Notes: generated by a model from the sequence alone, not told the origin. 44,551 bases of DNA from Zipacnadum sp036504235 (GCA_036504235.1 DASXVN010000061.1:1-44551), one strand, 5' to 3'. Positions 22,954-31,596 are shown, counted from the first letter of the stretch. Program-made: numbers and translations.

Positions 22954-24891
22954 GGTGAGCCAGGCGGCGGCCGCGTCCCAGGGGAGGGTCAGCAGCGGCG
23001 ACTGCCACGGCCCCGCGACGGTCGGCGCGGCCCCCTGCACCTCGGTGGCCCGCACCTGATCGTGGGCGATGTCCACCTGCTGATGCAGGAAGGGCGTCGC
23101 CCCGGGCTGGTACGTGGAGTCCAGCAGCAGGTGCGCCAGTAGCTTGTACTGGGCCCGCGTCTTGGGCTTGTTCTCATTGAGGAAAGCGGTGTTCGGGTCT
23201 TCCTGTGTCGTGAGGCGCTCTACCGAAGTGCTCACCGTCTGGCGCAGCTTGCCCGTCTGCAACTGCCGGGCGAAGGCCTGCAAGCTCGGGTAGGCCGTCT
23301 CCGGAACCACCTGCACCAGTACGCCCGCCAGCAAATTGTCCTGTGGCGGTTGGAGCTCATAGGTTTGCTTGCGCGCGTACACGTATAGCTCCAGCTCGGC
23401 CCCCGGGTCCTCGCTCTGCCAGGCCAGGATGCCGGGCTTGGTGATGTCGTGCCGCTCCTGGAGCAGCGCCGCCCCGGCCAGGCCGAGACGCACGCCCAGG
23501 TAGACGCCGTCGCGTTTGACCGCCACCACGGAATTCTGCCCGATGGCCGCCGGCTCCCCGCCCCAGGCCTCGCCGTTGACGCAGACCTCTTCAATCTCGC
23601 GGCGCGGCCCCAGCACTCCCTGCAGGAAAGCCCGGACCCGGTCCGGCGCGCCAATCTGGTTGAAGTGCACGGTCATCAGCGCCGTGCCCTCCTGCTGCAC
23701 CGCGGAGACCGCGGACCCCGCGGGCTCGGCAAAGAAGTACGCGGTCGGCCGCAGCGCCGAGTTGCGCAGCGTGACCACCAGCGGGATGGCCCGCGAGCCG
23801 AGCACCCCGGACATGGTGCCCAGCGAAAACTCCGGGGTAAGATAGGTATCGGTGCGCGTCACCGGCGCGCCCTCCCGGGCAACCGTGACCACCGTCCGCG
23901 GCAGGGCCAGATCGGCGGGCACCGCCGGCAGCTCCGGCGTCCAGGTGCAGGCCGCAAAGTACATGGCGCTCGGACGAATCAGCGTCGGCCGGGGGCCCAC
24001 GCCCCAGGCGAACAGGAGATAGCGATGCAGATCGCCGCCCTGGGTGTAGTCCAGCGGCTGCACGAAAGTCGAAGCGCCGGCCAACGCCTCGGAACCGGGC
24101 TGGATCCGCTGCACCAGGTCCAGGTAGGCCAGCCGGATCGCGGCGTTGAGATTCGGCGAAGCCTGCCCCGCCGCCTCAGCGATCCAGGCCAACGCGCCCA
24201 GGCGCAGGGCGTCGGCCGTCGCGCTATGCCCGGTCCAGCAGCCGACCTGCAGTTGCCGTTTGGTCCACAGGTTCACCGCGGTGTTGGCCGCAGCCAGACC
24301 CTCGGGATGCCCCAGAGTCTTGCCGGCGGTCGCCAGCGCGGCCGCCCGCACCAGGTCCAGATAGGGGTGCTCCGGCGGCGCCGGCTGCTTGCTGACGGCC
24401 GCATAGGCGGCCTCCAGGGACAGCTTGACCTGCGCCCGCAGGTCGGCGGGCAGGGCCTCGCCGTGGTTATAGATGTAGGAGAGCAGCGGCAGCAACTGGC
24501 AAGTTGCGGCCAGCCCGGGGGTCGGCGTGAGGGGGTCGGGGCGGAACAGCCCGTGCGCGAGCGACTTGGGGGTCAGATCCTGTCCGGCGAGCAAGGACTT
24601 CAGGCACGCCAGGACGCGATCGTCGGTCTTGCCCTGCATGAGCGCGGCCGCGACATATCCGGCGCTGAACCGCACGTACTCCGGATGCAGCGTCTCGTCG
24701 AGCACCAGAAAACTGTTAGGCGTGACGAGCGTGGCGGAGTAGCTAAGCGTCGCCTCGGCCAAGGCGGTGCGCGCCTCCGGCGGCGGCGCCGCGGCCGCGG
24801 CGACGCTGAGGACGCCCAGCAGCGCCATTCCCAGCCCGATCCAGCGCCCGCTCCGCCGCGCTCCGAACCCGATCTTGCCGAGTCTGCTCAT
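22933..24891 (-). CDS. Secreted protein of unknown function (helical toroid plus beta-rich domain)
   Basis: I do not recognise this 652-aa protein. It has an N-terminal signal peptide: basic start, a hydrophobic stretch at about 17-35, and a likely cut after AAAAA. Residues about 40-290 are Ala/Leu-rich with regular helix spacing, and the second half is beta-like. The overall layout (helical toroid followed by a beta-sandwich) recalls polysaccharide lyases such as heparinase II/III or other toroid sugar enzymes, but no catalytic motif was identified. GGGAGG lies about 7 nt before the ATG. It sits alone between the ribosomal terminator and the yceD promoter, with no promoter of its own evident in the short gap. 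Confidence 0.65.
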   Translation of the reverse strand: MSRLGKIGFGARRSGRWIGLGMALLGVLSVAAAAAPPPEARTALAEATLSYSATLVTPNSFLVLDETLHPEYVRFSAGYVAAALMQGKTDDRVLACLKSLLAGQDLTPKSLAHGLFRPDPLTPTPGLAATCQLLPLLSYIYNHGEALPADLRAQVKLSLEAAYAAVSKQPAPPEHPYLDLVRAAALATAGKTLGHPEGLAAANTAVNLWTKRQLQVGCWTGHSATADALRLGALAWIAEAAGQASPNLNAAIRLAYLDLVQRIQPGSEALAGASTFVQPLDYTQGGDLHRYLLFAWGVGPRPTLIRPSAMYFAACTWTPELPAVPADLALPRTVVTVAREGAPVTRTDTYLTPEFSLGTMSGVLGSRAIPLVVTLRNSALRPTAYFFAEPAGSAVSAVQQEGTALMTVHFNQIGAPDRVRAFLQGVLGPRREIEEVCVNGEAWGGEPAAIGQNSVVAVKRDGVYLGVRLGLAGAALLQERHDITKPGILAWQSEDPGAELELYVYARKQTYELQPPQDNLLAGVLVQVVPETAYPSLQAFARQLQTGKLRQTVSTSVERLTTQEDPNTAFLNENKPKTRAQYKLLAHLLLDSTYQPGATPFLHQQVDIAHDQVRATEVQGAAPTVAGPWQSPLLTLPWDAAAAWLTLTGPGR

Positions 24892-24930
24892 GCCCAGACC
24901 TCCCGATACAACCGCCCTACCGATATACGC

Positions 24931-24963
24931 AAAAGGCCGCCAGGTGGTCGCCCGGCGGCCTTT
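24931..24963 (-). terminator. Rho-independent terminator of the ribosomal supercluster
   Basis: Minus-strand reading AAAGGCCGCC, a 13-nt loop region, then GGCGGCCTTTT: a strong GC stem ending in four T. It lies 30 nt after the rpsI stop. The A-run on the other side could make it work in both directions. Confidence 0.85.
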
Positions 24964-24992
24964 CGGAGTGCCGCAGTAGTTCTCCGCGCTGG

Positions 24993-25388
24993 TTAGCGCT
25001 TCGAGAACTGCTTGCCCCGGCGGGCGCGATGCCGGCCGGCGTGCTTGCGCTCTTTGACTCGCGGATCGCGAGTGAGCAGACCCTTGGGCCCCAGCACGGT
25101 GCGATAACCTGCGTCCATGTCCACCAGCGCCTTGGAGATGCCGTGGCGAACCGCCCCGGCCTGTCCGGCGATGCCGCCACCGGAGGCGTCGGCGACCACG
25201 TCGAGCGAGTCCCGGGTCTCAGTCAGCTCGAGCGGCAGCTCGACCATACCCACCAGCTTGACGCGGCAGAGGTAGTCCATGGCCTCTTTGCCATTGATGG
25301 TGATTTTGCCGGTGCCCGGCTGCAGCCAGACACGAGCCACAGCGCCTTTGCGCTTGCCAGTTCCGTAATTACGAGCGGGTGCAGCCAA
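24993..25388 (-). CDS. rpsI: 30S ribosomal protein S9
   Basis: A 131-aa S9. Markers are GTGKRKGAVARVWL at the start, GGGIAGQAGAVRHGISKAL (about 70-88) and the invariant C-terminal QFSKR that reaches the P-site tRNA. It follows rplM by 26 nt and is the last gene of the cluster. Confidence 0.98.
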   Translation of the reverse strand: MAAPARNYGTGKRKGAVARVWLQPGTGKITINGKEAMDYLCRVKLVGMVELPLELTETRDSLDVVADASGGGIAGQAGAVRHGISKALVDMDAGYRTVLGPKGLLTRDPRVKERKHAGRHRARRGKQFSKR

Positions 25389-25414
25389 GTCAGTTGCCTC
25401 CTTCGGCTAGTTGC

Positions 25415-25852
25415 TTAACACTGCGAGATATCTAGCGGTTCCGGATTTTGTGCTTTGTGCGGATGCTCCGAGCCCGCGAAAACCTTCAGCTTCTTGGCCA
25501 TCTTGCGGCCCAGCGCGTTGTGCGGCAGCATACCTTCGACGGCCTTGCGGATCAGATCCTCCGGCTTGCGATCGCGCAGGTGACCGGCGCTCTCCTCGCG
25601 CAGCCCGCCCGGATACCCGGAATGGCGGTAGTACTTCTTGTCCCGCCACTTGTTCCCGGTCATGACTACCTTCTCGGCGTCCGTGATGATCACGAAGTCG
25701 CCGTTGTCGGTGTGCGGCGTGAAGGTGGGCTTGTGCTTGCCCCGCAGCACGATGGCTACGCGACTGGACAGCCGGCCCAGGGTCAGCCCGGCCGCGCTGA
25801 TCTCATACCAGCGGAGCTGGTCCGGCGTTTCTTGAATGCTACGAGTAGTCAA
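25415..25852 (-). CDS. rplM: 50S ribosomal protein L13
   Basis: A 145-aa L13 with RWYEISAAGLTLGRLSS (about 14-30) and MLPHNALGRKM. The start matters here. An ATG at 25861 directly touches AAGGAG, too close to be used. TTG at 25852 lies 9 nt after that AAGGAG and places Trp15-Tyr16 exactly where E. coli L13 has them, so TTG is preferred. It follows truA by about 40 nt. Confidence 0.95.
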   Translation of the reverse strand: MTTRSIQETPDQLRWYEISAAGLTLGRLSSRVAIVLRGKHKPTFTPHTDNGDFVIITDAEKVVMTGNKWRDKKYYRHSGYPGGLREESAGHLRDRKPEDLIRKAVEGMLPHNALGRKMAKKLKVFAGSEHPHKAQNPEPLDISQC

Positions 25853-25894
25853 CTTCCCCATCTCCTTATGCTTCTCCGCGGTAAGACTGGCTTT

Positions 25895-26632
25895 TCAATA
25901 GTAAACTCGCACCAGGCAGAGCCCCTGCGGAGGAGCGGGCGCTCCGACCAGTGTGCGGTCCTTTTGCTCCAAGAGCCGGGCGACTTCCTCCGGCTCGCGC
26001 CGGCCGCTGCCCACTTCCACCAGCGTCCCGACCAGATTGCGCGCCATCTGGTAGAGAAACCCATTGGCCTGCAGCCAGAACTCCACCAGTTCGCCGTGGC
26101 GCTCAATGTCCAAACGGGACATGGTGCGCACCGTGGTCTTGACCGAGCTCCCCGCCGAGCGAAACGCGATGAAATCGTGCTCGCCGAGCAGGAAAGCGGC
26201 CGCTTCCCGCATCCGCTCCACGTCCAGCACCGGCGTCGGCAGATGCCAGGCGTAGCGCGCCAAAAAGGGCGACCCGCCCAGCCGGTTCAGGACCCGGTAG
26301 CTGTACAGCTTCCCGGTCGCGGCATACCGCGGATGGAAGCTCTCCGGGACCTCTTCCCCCGCCGCCACGTTCACAGCGAGCGGAAGATGATCGTTAAGCG
26401 CCCGGACCAGGTTGGCGACCGGAATACCACAGCCAATTTCCAAGGTAACTACTTGCCCTAGCGCGTGCACTCCCGCGTCCGTGCGGCTGGAGGCGGTGAT
26501 GCGCGCCGGGCGCCCCAGCACCTTCGCCAGGGCCTGCTCCAATTCGGCCTGCACGGTCCGGTCCCGCGTCTGCACCTGGAACCCGGCGTAATCCGTGCCG
26601 TCGTACTGGACTACCAGCATGATTCTGCGCAC
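25895..26632 (-). CDS. truA: tRNA pseudouridine(38-40) synthase
   Basis: Modifies uridines 38-40 in tRNA anticodon arms. The 245 aa include YDGTDYAGFQVQ (about 10-21) and the catalytic Asp of SSRTDAGVHALGQV (about 49-62), with FLYQMARNLVGTLVEVG near 196-212. GTG start at 26632, with GAGGGA about 8 nt upstream. The order rplQ-truA-rplM-rpsI is standard for many Terrabacteria. Confidence 0.96.
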   Translation of the reverse strand: MRRIMLVVQYDGTDYAGFQVQTRDRTVQAELEQALAKVLGRPARITASSRTDAGVHALGQVVTLEIGCGIPVANLVRALNDHLPLAVNVAAGEEVPESFHPRYAATGKLYSYRVLNRLGGSPFLARYAWHLPTPVLDVERMREAAAFLLGEHDFIAFRSAGSSVKTTVRTMSRLDIERHGELVEFWLQANGFLYQMARNLVGTLVEVGSGRREPEEVARLLEQKDRTLVGAPAPPQGLCLVRVYY

Positions 26633-26659
26633 AGGACGGGTCCCTCGTCGGGCCGGATA

Positions 26660-27013
26660 CTAGTCAAGCAGCTCGAGAACGGCCATCTCCGCGGCATCCC
26701 CGCGGCGCGTGCCGGCGTGGATGATCCGCGTGTAACCGCCGGGGCGCGTCGTATACCGCGGCGCGATCTCGGCAAACAAGTGCCCCACTAGCTCGGGGTC
26801 ATGGACATCGCGCAGCACCAGGCGGCGCGCGGCCAGATCCCCGCGCTTGGCCAGGGTGATGAGCTTCTCGGCGAACCGAGCGGTCTCCTTGGCCTTCTGC
26901 AGGGTGGTCTTGATGCGGTTGTGCCGCAGCAGGCTATCGGTCTGGCTCCGCAGCAGCGCGGTGCGCTGATCGGTGGCCCGGCCCAGTCTTCGATGGTTCT
27001 TAAGGTGTCGCAT
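26660..27013 (-). CDS. rplQ: 50S ribosomal protein L17
   Basis: A 117-aa L17. It starts MRHLKNHRRLGR, has LLRHNRIKTTLQKAKE in the middle and the GGYTRI motif (about 92-97). ATG at 27013 has GGAAGGA upstream; the frame is open further upstream but without family similarity. It follows rpoA by 47 nt, as in the alpha operon. Confidence 0.97.
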   Translation of the reverse strand: MRHLKNHRRLGRATDQRTALLRSQTDSLLRHNRIKTTLQKAKETARFAEKLITLAKRGDLAARRLVLRDVHDPELVGHLFAEIAPRYTTRPGGYTRIIHAGTRRGDAAEMAVLELLD

Positions 27014-27060
27014 AGTCGTTCCTTCCACGTACGCCGGGGCTGCGGCCCCGCGGCGCCAAT

Positions 27061-28017
27061 CTACTTCGCCGGGCCGATCAGTTCCAGGCCCAGGCCGGCC
27101 AGTTTCTCCGTGACCTCGTCCAGCGAACGCTTGCCGAAGTTCCGGATGTCCAAGAGGTCCTCAGGCGTGCGCTGCAACAGCAGGCGCAGCGTGTTCACGC
27201 CTTCCTTCTTGAGGCAGTTGAAGGTGCGAACCGAGAAGTCCAGCTCCTCGATGGGCCGATCCAGCGTCTGATCGTAGCCCTCGGCCGCGGCCTCGCCCAG
27301 CTCCAGCGGAGCGGCGCTCGCCGTCGGCATCTCGCCGAAGATGCTCAAGTACTCGTGCAAAATACCGGCCACGCGCTTGAGTGCATCCTGCGGCTCGATG
27401 GTCCCGTCGGTCCACACTTCCAGGATCAGGCGATCCAGGTCGGTCCGGCTGCCCTTGCGGGTAGCCTCTACGCTATAGGTGGCGCGCGGCACCGGCGAGA
27501 ACAGGGCGTCCATCGGGATGATGTCCAGCCCGGTCAGCTCGCGGTCGCGCTGCTCGACCGGAACGTACCCCACGCCGCGCGTGACCCACATATCCACCCG
27601 CAGGGCGGCATTCTTCTCGGTCAGTTGCGCGATGTGGTGCTCCGGGTTGATGATCGTGACCTCCGGCGGGCACTGAATGTCCGCGCCGCTCACTGAGGTC
27701 GCGCCGGAGGCGTCGATGTGGCAGATCAGCTCGCGGTCCTCGGGCACGTCGCCGTCCACGTGGATGGCAAGTTCCTTGAGGTTGAGCAGGATCTCCATGC
27801 TGTCTTCCATGACGCCGGGCAGAGTGGTGAACTCCTGCACGACGCCCTCAATGCGCACGTCCGTAATGGCGGCGCCGGGCAGATGGGCTAGCAGCACGCG
27901 TCGGAACGCGTTGCCCAGGGTATGCCCAAAACCCCGCTCCAGGGGCTCGATGGCAAACTTGCCATACTTAGGCTCCTGATGCAGGACTACGATTTTCGGT
28001 TCGAGCTCCTCAAGCAT
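27061..28017 (-). CDS. rpoA: RNA polymerase alpha subunit
   Basis: A 318-aa subunit that nucleates RNA polymerase assembly. The N-terminal dimerisation domain (about 1-230) has RGFGHTLGNAFRRVLL. The C-terminal domain (about 250-318) with LDFSVRTFNCLKKEGV and LLDIRNFGKRSLDE binds UP elements and activators. ATG at 28017 has AAGGAG 9 nt upstream; ATG at 28056 has none. A 125-nt gap with two hairpins separates it from rpsD. Confidence 0.97.
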   Translation of the reverse strand: MLEELEPKIVVLHQEPKYGKFAIEPLERGFGHTLGNAFRRVLLAHLPGAAITDVRIEGVVQEFTTLPGVMEDSMEILLNLKELAIHVDGDVPEDRELICHIDASGATSVSGADIQCPPEVTIINPEHHIAQLTEKNAALRVDMWVTRGVGYVPVEQRDRELTGLDIIPMDALFSPVPRATYSVEATRKGSRTDLDRLILEVWTDGTIEPQDALKRVAGILHEYLSIFGEMPTASAAPLELGEAAAEGYDQTLDRPIEELDFSVRTFNCLKKEGVNTLRLLLQRTPEDLLDIRNFGKRSLDEVTEKLAGLGLELIGPAK

Positions 28018-28062
28018 GCTTAACGCTCCTTGGCCTAGGGATAACCTGCGCTTCACTCCGGT

Positions 28063-28125
28063 CCGGCGCCCACGGCGCCGGCTGCTCTGGACGGGCGGTT
28101 AGGTTGTCCGCGGTCGCGTGACCGC
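28063..28125 (-). promoter_or_regulatory. Two hairpins in the rpsD-rpoA spacer
   Basis: CCGGCGCC-CAC-GGCGCCGG (28063-28081, perfect 8-bp stem) and GCGGTC-GCGT-GACCGC (28110-28125, 6-bp stem). This is one of the longer spacers in the ribosomal cluster. Without T-runs they are not standard terminators. They might be processing or attenuation sites that set rpoA apart from the ribosomal genes. Confidence 0.4.
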
Positions 28126-28142
28126 TCCCCGGCTATCGATCA

Positions 28143-28778
28143 CTACCGCGAGTAGAACTCCATGACCACCTGTTCGGCGATCGGTGCGTCAATGTCTTCG
28201 CGTTGCGGCGTGCCGATGATCTCCACCCGGAACAGGCTGACGTCGCACAGCAACCAGGAGAGAGTGCCGGCACCGCCCGTGGTGGCGATAGCGGCCACCA
28301 ACTGCGGCGAAGTGCGGAACCCCTCGCGGACTTCCACGACGTCACCGGGGCGCACACAGTACGACGGGATGTCCACGGTGTGCCCGTTGACGCTGAAGTG
28401 GCGATGCCGCACCCAGTGGCGCGCCTGCGCCCGGCTGGTAGCAAACCCCGAGCGATGCACGACGTTGTCGAGACGCCGCTCCAGGAGCTGCAGCAGGTTC
28501 TCGCCCGCTACTCCGGACATGCGCTCCGCGCGCCGCACCAGGCGGCGCAAGGGGCGCTCCAGCATCCCGTAGATGGCCTTGAGTTGCTGCTTTTCGCGCA
28601 ACTGCAAGGCATAGTCACTGGGCCGGCGCTGCGACATCTTCCCCGTGCCGCTCTGGCCGGGAGGAATATTGTGTCGCTCCACCGCACACTTGGGCCCCAT
28701 GCAACGGGTGCCCTTGAGAAATAGCTTCTGTCCGCCCCGGCGGCACAGCCGGCAAACCGGCCCTGTATACCGTGCCAT
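28143..28778 (-). CDS. rpsD: 30S ribosomal protein S4 (Zn-binding type)
   Basis: A 211-aa primary 16S rRNA binder. The N-terminus has a zinc knuckle (Cys9, Cys12, Cys26, Cys31). The S4 RNA-binding domain (about 100-160) includes RLDNVVHRSGFATSRAQAR. S4 represses the alpha operon in E. coli; whether that applies here is unknown. It follows rpsK by 79 nt. Confidence 0.98.
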   Translation of the reverse strand: MARYTGPVCRLCRRGGQKLFLKGTRCMGPKCAVERHNIPPGQSGTGKMSQRRPSDYALQLREKQQLKAIYGMLERPLRRLVRRAERMSGVAGENLLQLLERRLDNVVHRSGFATSRAQARHWVRHRHFSVNGHTVDIPSYCVRPGDVVEVREGFRTSPQLVAAIATTGGAGTLSWLLCDVSLFRVEIIGTPQREDIDAPIAEQVVMEFYSR

Positions 28779-28857
28779 GTAAGATGGTCACCTCCGAAAG
28801 ATATGCGCAGACCGACCCACGGGCGGGCCTGCGCCCCACTGCTATCCCAACGACGCC

Positions 28858-29253
28858 CTAAACGCGGCGCCGCTTCTTGGGGCGGCAGCCATTGTGCGGG
28901 CTGGGGGTGCGGTCGTTGATGTGCCGCACCTCGAGTCCGGCGGCCTGCATGGCGCGAATGGCGGTTTCCCTTCCGCTGCCCGGCCCCTTCATGTAGACAT
29001 CTACGCGCTGCATCCCGTAATCCATGGCCCGGCGGGCCACCGACTGACCGGCAAGCTGGGCCGCGAACGGCGTGCCCTTGCGGCTCCCGGAGAAGTCATT
29101 GGTGCCGCCACTGGCCCAACACAGCGCGTTGCCGGCCGGATCGGTGATGGTCACGATTGTATTGTTAAAGGTTGCCTTGATGTAGGCGCGACCCGACGGT
29201 ACCTGCCGCTTGACCTTGGTCCGACGAGTAGCTCCTGCTTTCGGTTTGCGCAT
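28858..29253 (-). CDS. rpsK: 30S ribosomal protein S11
   Basis: A 131-aa platform protein of the small subunit. Visible are KATFNNTIVTITDPAGN (about 27-43), MKGPGSGRETAIRA (about 92-105) and the conserved end RTPSPHNGCRPKKRRRV. ATG at 29253, 47 nt after rpsM. Confidence 0.98.
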   Translation of the reverse strand: MRKPKAGATRRTKVKRQVPSGRAYIKATFNNTIVTITDPAGNALCWASGGTNDFSGSRKGTPFAAQLAGQSVARRAMDYGMQRVDVYMKGPGSGRETAIRAMQAAGLEVRHINDRTPSPHNGCRPKKRRRV

Positions 29254-29300
29254 CCTGGACCTCCGCTCAGTTTGGCGCGAATACTCGCGCCCGCAGACGA

Positions 29301-29678
29301 TTAGTGGGCAGCGCGCTTGCGGCCGGCCACAGTCTTCTTCTTACCCTTGCGCGTCCGGGCGTTCGTCCGGGTGCGCTGGCCCCGCACCGGCAGGCCGCGG
29401 CGATGCCGCAGTCCCCGGTAGGTGCCGATCTCCATCAGGCGCTGGATGTTGCTCTGCACCTCGCGGCGCAGGTCACCCTCGATGGTGTAATCCCGCTCGA
29501 TGACCTCGCGCAGCTTGGCGGCCTCTTCCTCGGTGATGTCGCGCATCCGAGTATCAGGGCTCACCCCGGTCTTCTCGAGGATCTCCAGTGCACGGCTCCG
29601 CCCGATGCCATACACATAAGTGAGGGCGATCTCCACCCGTTTGTCTCGGGGCAAGTCTACCCCAGCAATTCTAGGCAC
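29301..29678 (-). CDS. rpsM: 30S ribosomal protein S13
   Basis: A 125-aa small-subunit head protein that touches the P-site tRNA. It starts PRIAGVDLPRDKRVEIALTY and has GLRHRRGLPVRGQRTRTNAR near 88-107 plus a basic tail. The start is GTG at 29678, with AGGAGGAG upstream, the strongest ribosome-binding site in this part of the cluster. Confidence 0.98.
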   Translation of the reverse strand: MPRIAGVDLPRDKRVEIALTYVYGIGRSRALEILEKTGVSPDTRMRDITEEEAAKLREVIERDYTIEGDLRREVQSNIQRLMEIGTYRGLRHRRGLPVRGQRTRTNARTRKGKKKTVAGRKRAAH

Positions 29679-29727
29679 GGTTCAATCTCCTCCTAGGCCC
29701 TCAGGGAGAGCCGTGGTGGTAATAGGT

Positions 29728-29841
29728 CTAACCCTGGCGCTGCTTGTGGCGCGGATTTTCGCAGATGATCCGCACGACGCCCTTGCGCTTGATGACCTTG
29801 CACTTGTCGCAGCGCTTCTTGACTGACGCTTGTACTTTCAT
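29728..29841 (-). CDS. rpmJ: 50S ribosomal protein L36 (Zn type)
   Basis: A 37-aa zinc ribbon: MKVQASVKKRCDKCKVIKRK at the start, Cys27 and His32 completing the site with Cys11 and Cys14, ending KQRQG. The gene is short but unmistakable. ATG at 29841 has AAGGTTGGAAGAT upstream. It lies between infA and rpsM, its usual place. Confidence 0.96.
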   Translation of the reverse strand: MKVQASVKKRCDKCKVIKRKGVVRIICENPRHKQRQG

Positions 29842-29881
29842 ATCTTCCAACCTTCTCCTGGCCGCCGCGCGGGCGACCGGT

Positions 29882-30115
29882 CTAGCGGTGGAGCCAAACG
29901 ATCCGGCCCCGCGTGATATCGTAAGGAGACAACTCTAGCTCGACCTTGTCCCCCGCCATGATGCGGATGAAATGCTTGCGCATCTTACCGGAGATAGTGG
30001 CCAGGACCTGGTGGCCGTTCTCCAACTCCACCAGGAAGCCGGCGTTAGGTAGCTTCTCTTTCACTACGCCAATAACGCGCGGCTTAGTATCCTTATTGCT
30101 GGTATCTCGTCCCAT
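29882..30115 (-). CDS. infA: Translation initiation factor IF-1
   Basis: A 77-aa OB-fold protein that blocks the ribosomal A site during initiation. Visible are LPNAGFLVELENGHQVLATISGKMRKHFIRI and the end SPYDITRGRIVWLHR. The N-terminus is about 5 residues longer than in E. coli IF-1 (MGRDTSNKDTK). It follows map by 17 nt. Confidence 0.97.
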   Translation of the reverse strand: MGRDTSNKDTKPRVIGVVKEKLPNAGFLVELENGHQVLATISGKMRKHFIRIMAGDKVELELSPYDITRGRIVWLHR

Positions 30116-30132
30116 TTAGCCCCGCTTCCGTT

Positions 30133-30912
30133 TTACGGTAGTGTCAATATTTCCGCACCGTCGCGGCCCACCGCGATGGTGTGTTCAAAGTGCGCTGAGG
30201 GGCGTCCGTCCGCCGTCCGAACCGTCCACCCGTCTCGATCAACCTTGACGTCCGCCGTCCCGGCGTTGATCATCGGCTCAATCGCCAGCGTCATCCCCGG
30301 GCGCAGCAGCAAGTCATACTCGTGAAACTGGCCCTCGGCCACGAAGTTCGGCACCTGCGGCGCCTCGTGCATGGCCTGGCCGATGCCGTGGCCTACCAAG
30401 TCGCGGACTACGCCGAATCCGGCCGCCTCCGCAATCTCCTGCACCGCGCCGGACACATCGCGCAACCGATTCCCGGCCCGAGCTTGGCTGATCGCCGCCT
30501 CCAGACACTGGCGGGTCACCTCAATCAGGCGGCGGCGCTCTTCGTCCACCTCACCCAGCGGAATGGTCACGGCCATGTCCGAGTGGTAGCCCTCCAGGAT
30601 AGCGCCCACGTCAATCCCCAGGATGCTCCCCGCCACCAGCGGGCGATCATCCGGAAAACCATGGACGACGATGTCCTCGACCTCCACGCAGATCGCGGCG
30701 GGAAAGCCGTGATAGTTCAGGAAGGACGGCACCGCTCCCGCCTCGGCCAAGCGCTGACGGACCAGATTGTCAAGTTCTCGCGTGGTCACCCCGGGCTGCG
30801 CCCGGGCGACTACCTCATTCAGGGTGCGGGCCAAGAGTCGCCCGCTGGCCCGCATCCGCTGCAATTCCTGCGGTGTCTTGCGGGCGACACGTTGCCGATG
30901 ACGCGAAGGCAT
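30133..30912 (-). CDS. map: Methionine aminopeptidase, type I
   Basis: Removes the N-terminal Met from new proteins. The 259 aa contain all five metal ligands: two Asp in GIDVGAILEGYHSDMA, His in VGHGIGQAMHE, Glu in AIEPM and Glu in FEHTIAV. ATG at 30912 lies 4 nt after the adk stop, with an AAGGA that overlaps that stop and sits unusually close, so initiation is probably coupled. Longer readings run back into adk. Confidence 0.96.
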   Translation of the reverse strand: MPSRHRQRVARKTPQELQRMRASGRLLARTLNEVVARAQPGVTTRELDNLVRQRLAEAGAVPSFLNYHGFPAAICVEVEDIVVHGFPDDRPLVAGSILGIDVGAILEGYHSDMAVTIPLGEVDEERRRLIEVTRQCLEAAISQARAGNRLRDVSGAVQEIAEAAGFGVVRDLVGHGIGQAMHEAPQVPNFVAEGQFHEYDLLLRPGMTLAIEPMINAGTADVKVDRDGWTVRTADGRPSAHFEHTIAVGRDGAEILTLP

Positions 30913-30916
30913 ATCC

Positions 30917-31582
30917 TTAGCCGCGGTGCGCGGAAACGGCGCCAACAACGGCCGCCGCGATCGCCTCGACAGTGTCACCTTCCGCTTTGATCTCGACCAA
31001 CTGCCCCCGCTGCTGATAGTAGTCGATGAGCGGCGCGGTCTGCTTCCGGAAAACTACCAGACGCTGGCCAATGGCCTCCGCCTGATCGTCGTCTCGCTGG
31101 TAGATCTCGCCCTCGCCACAGGCGGGACAGGCGTCCCCCACCTCGAGAGCGTCGCGTCGCGTATTGTAGATCGCCTTGCAGCCGCGGCACTGCCGTCGAC
31201 CGCTCAGGCGAGCGATTACTTCCTCGTCACTGACGGTGAGGTAAATGACCAGGGCCTTCGGCAGGCCCACCTCGTCAGAGACCTTCTCCAGCGCCTCGGC
31301 CTGCGCCACGGTGCGCGGAAAACCATCGAACAGCACCCGCGCCGGCTGATCCTGCAGCAACCGCTCCCGCACGATGCCGATGACTACCTCGTCGGGCACC
31401 AGCGAGCCAGCGTCCATATAGCGCTTGGCCTCGCGGCCCAGCTCCGTGCCGGCAGCCACCGCGGCCCGCAGCATGTCTCCGGTCGAGATATGCTCGACGC
31501 CATAGGCGGCTTTCAGGGCCTCGGCATGAGTACCCTTGCCCGCTCCCGGCGCTCCCAGCAAGATGACGTTGAGCTTGTCCAA
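30917..31582 (-). CDS. adk: Adenylate kinase (long, Zn-LID type)
   Basis: Converts ATP + AMP to 2 ADP. The 221 aa hold the P-loop GAPGAGKGT (10-18), the DGFPRT motif (86-91), and a LID domain with zinc ligands Cys132, Cys135, Cys152 and Cys155, typical of Gram-positive and thermophile enzymes. The start is TTG at 31582, with GGAG 9 nt upstream. It sits 14 nt after secY, the usual secY-adk-map order. Confidence 0.97.
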   Translation of the reverse strand: MDKLNVILLGAPGAGKGTHAEALKAAYGVEHISTGDMLRAAVAAGTELGREAKRYMDAGSLVPDEVVIGIVRERLLQDQPARVLFDGFPRTVAQAEALEKVSDEVGLPKALVIYLTVSDEEVIARLSGRRQCRGCKAIYNTRRDALEVGDACPACGEGEIYQRDDDQAEAIGQRLVVFRKQTAPLIDYYQQRGQLVEIKAEGDTVEAIAAAVVGAVSAHRG

Positions 31583-31596
31583 GATTCCGAACTCCG

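Noticed and set aside
23449..24996. 515-residue open frame antisense to the secreted unknown protein
   Set aside because: It is Arg/Gln/Pro-rich and lacks a ribosome-binding site. The opposite strand has a signal peptide, a good ribosome-binding site and sensible composition.
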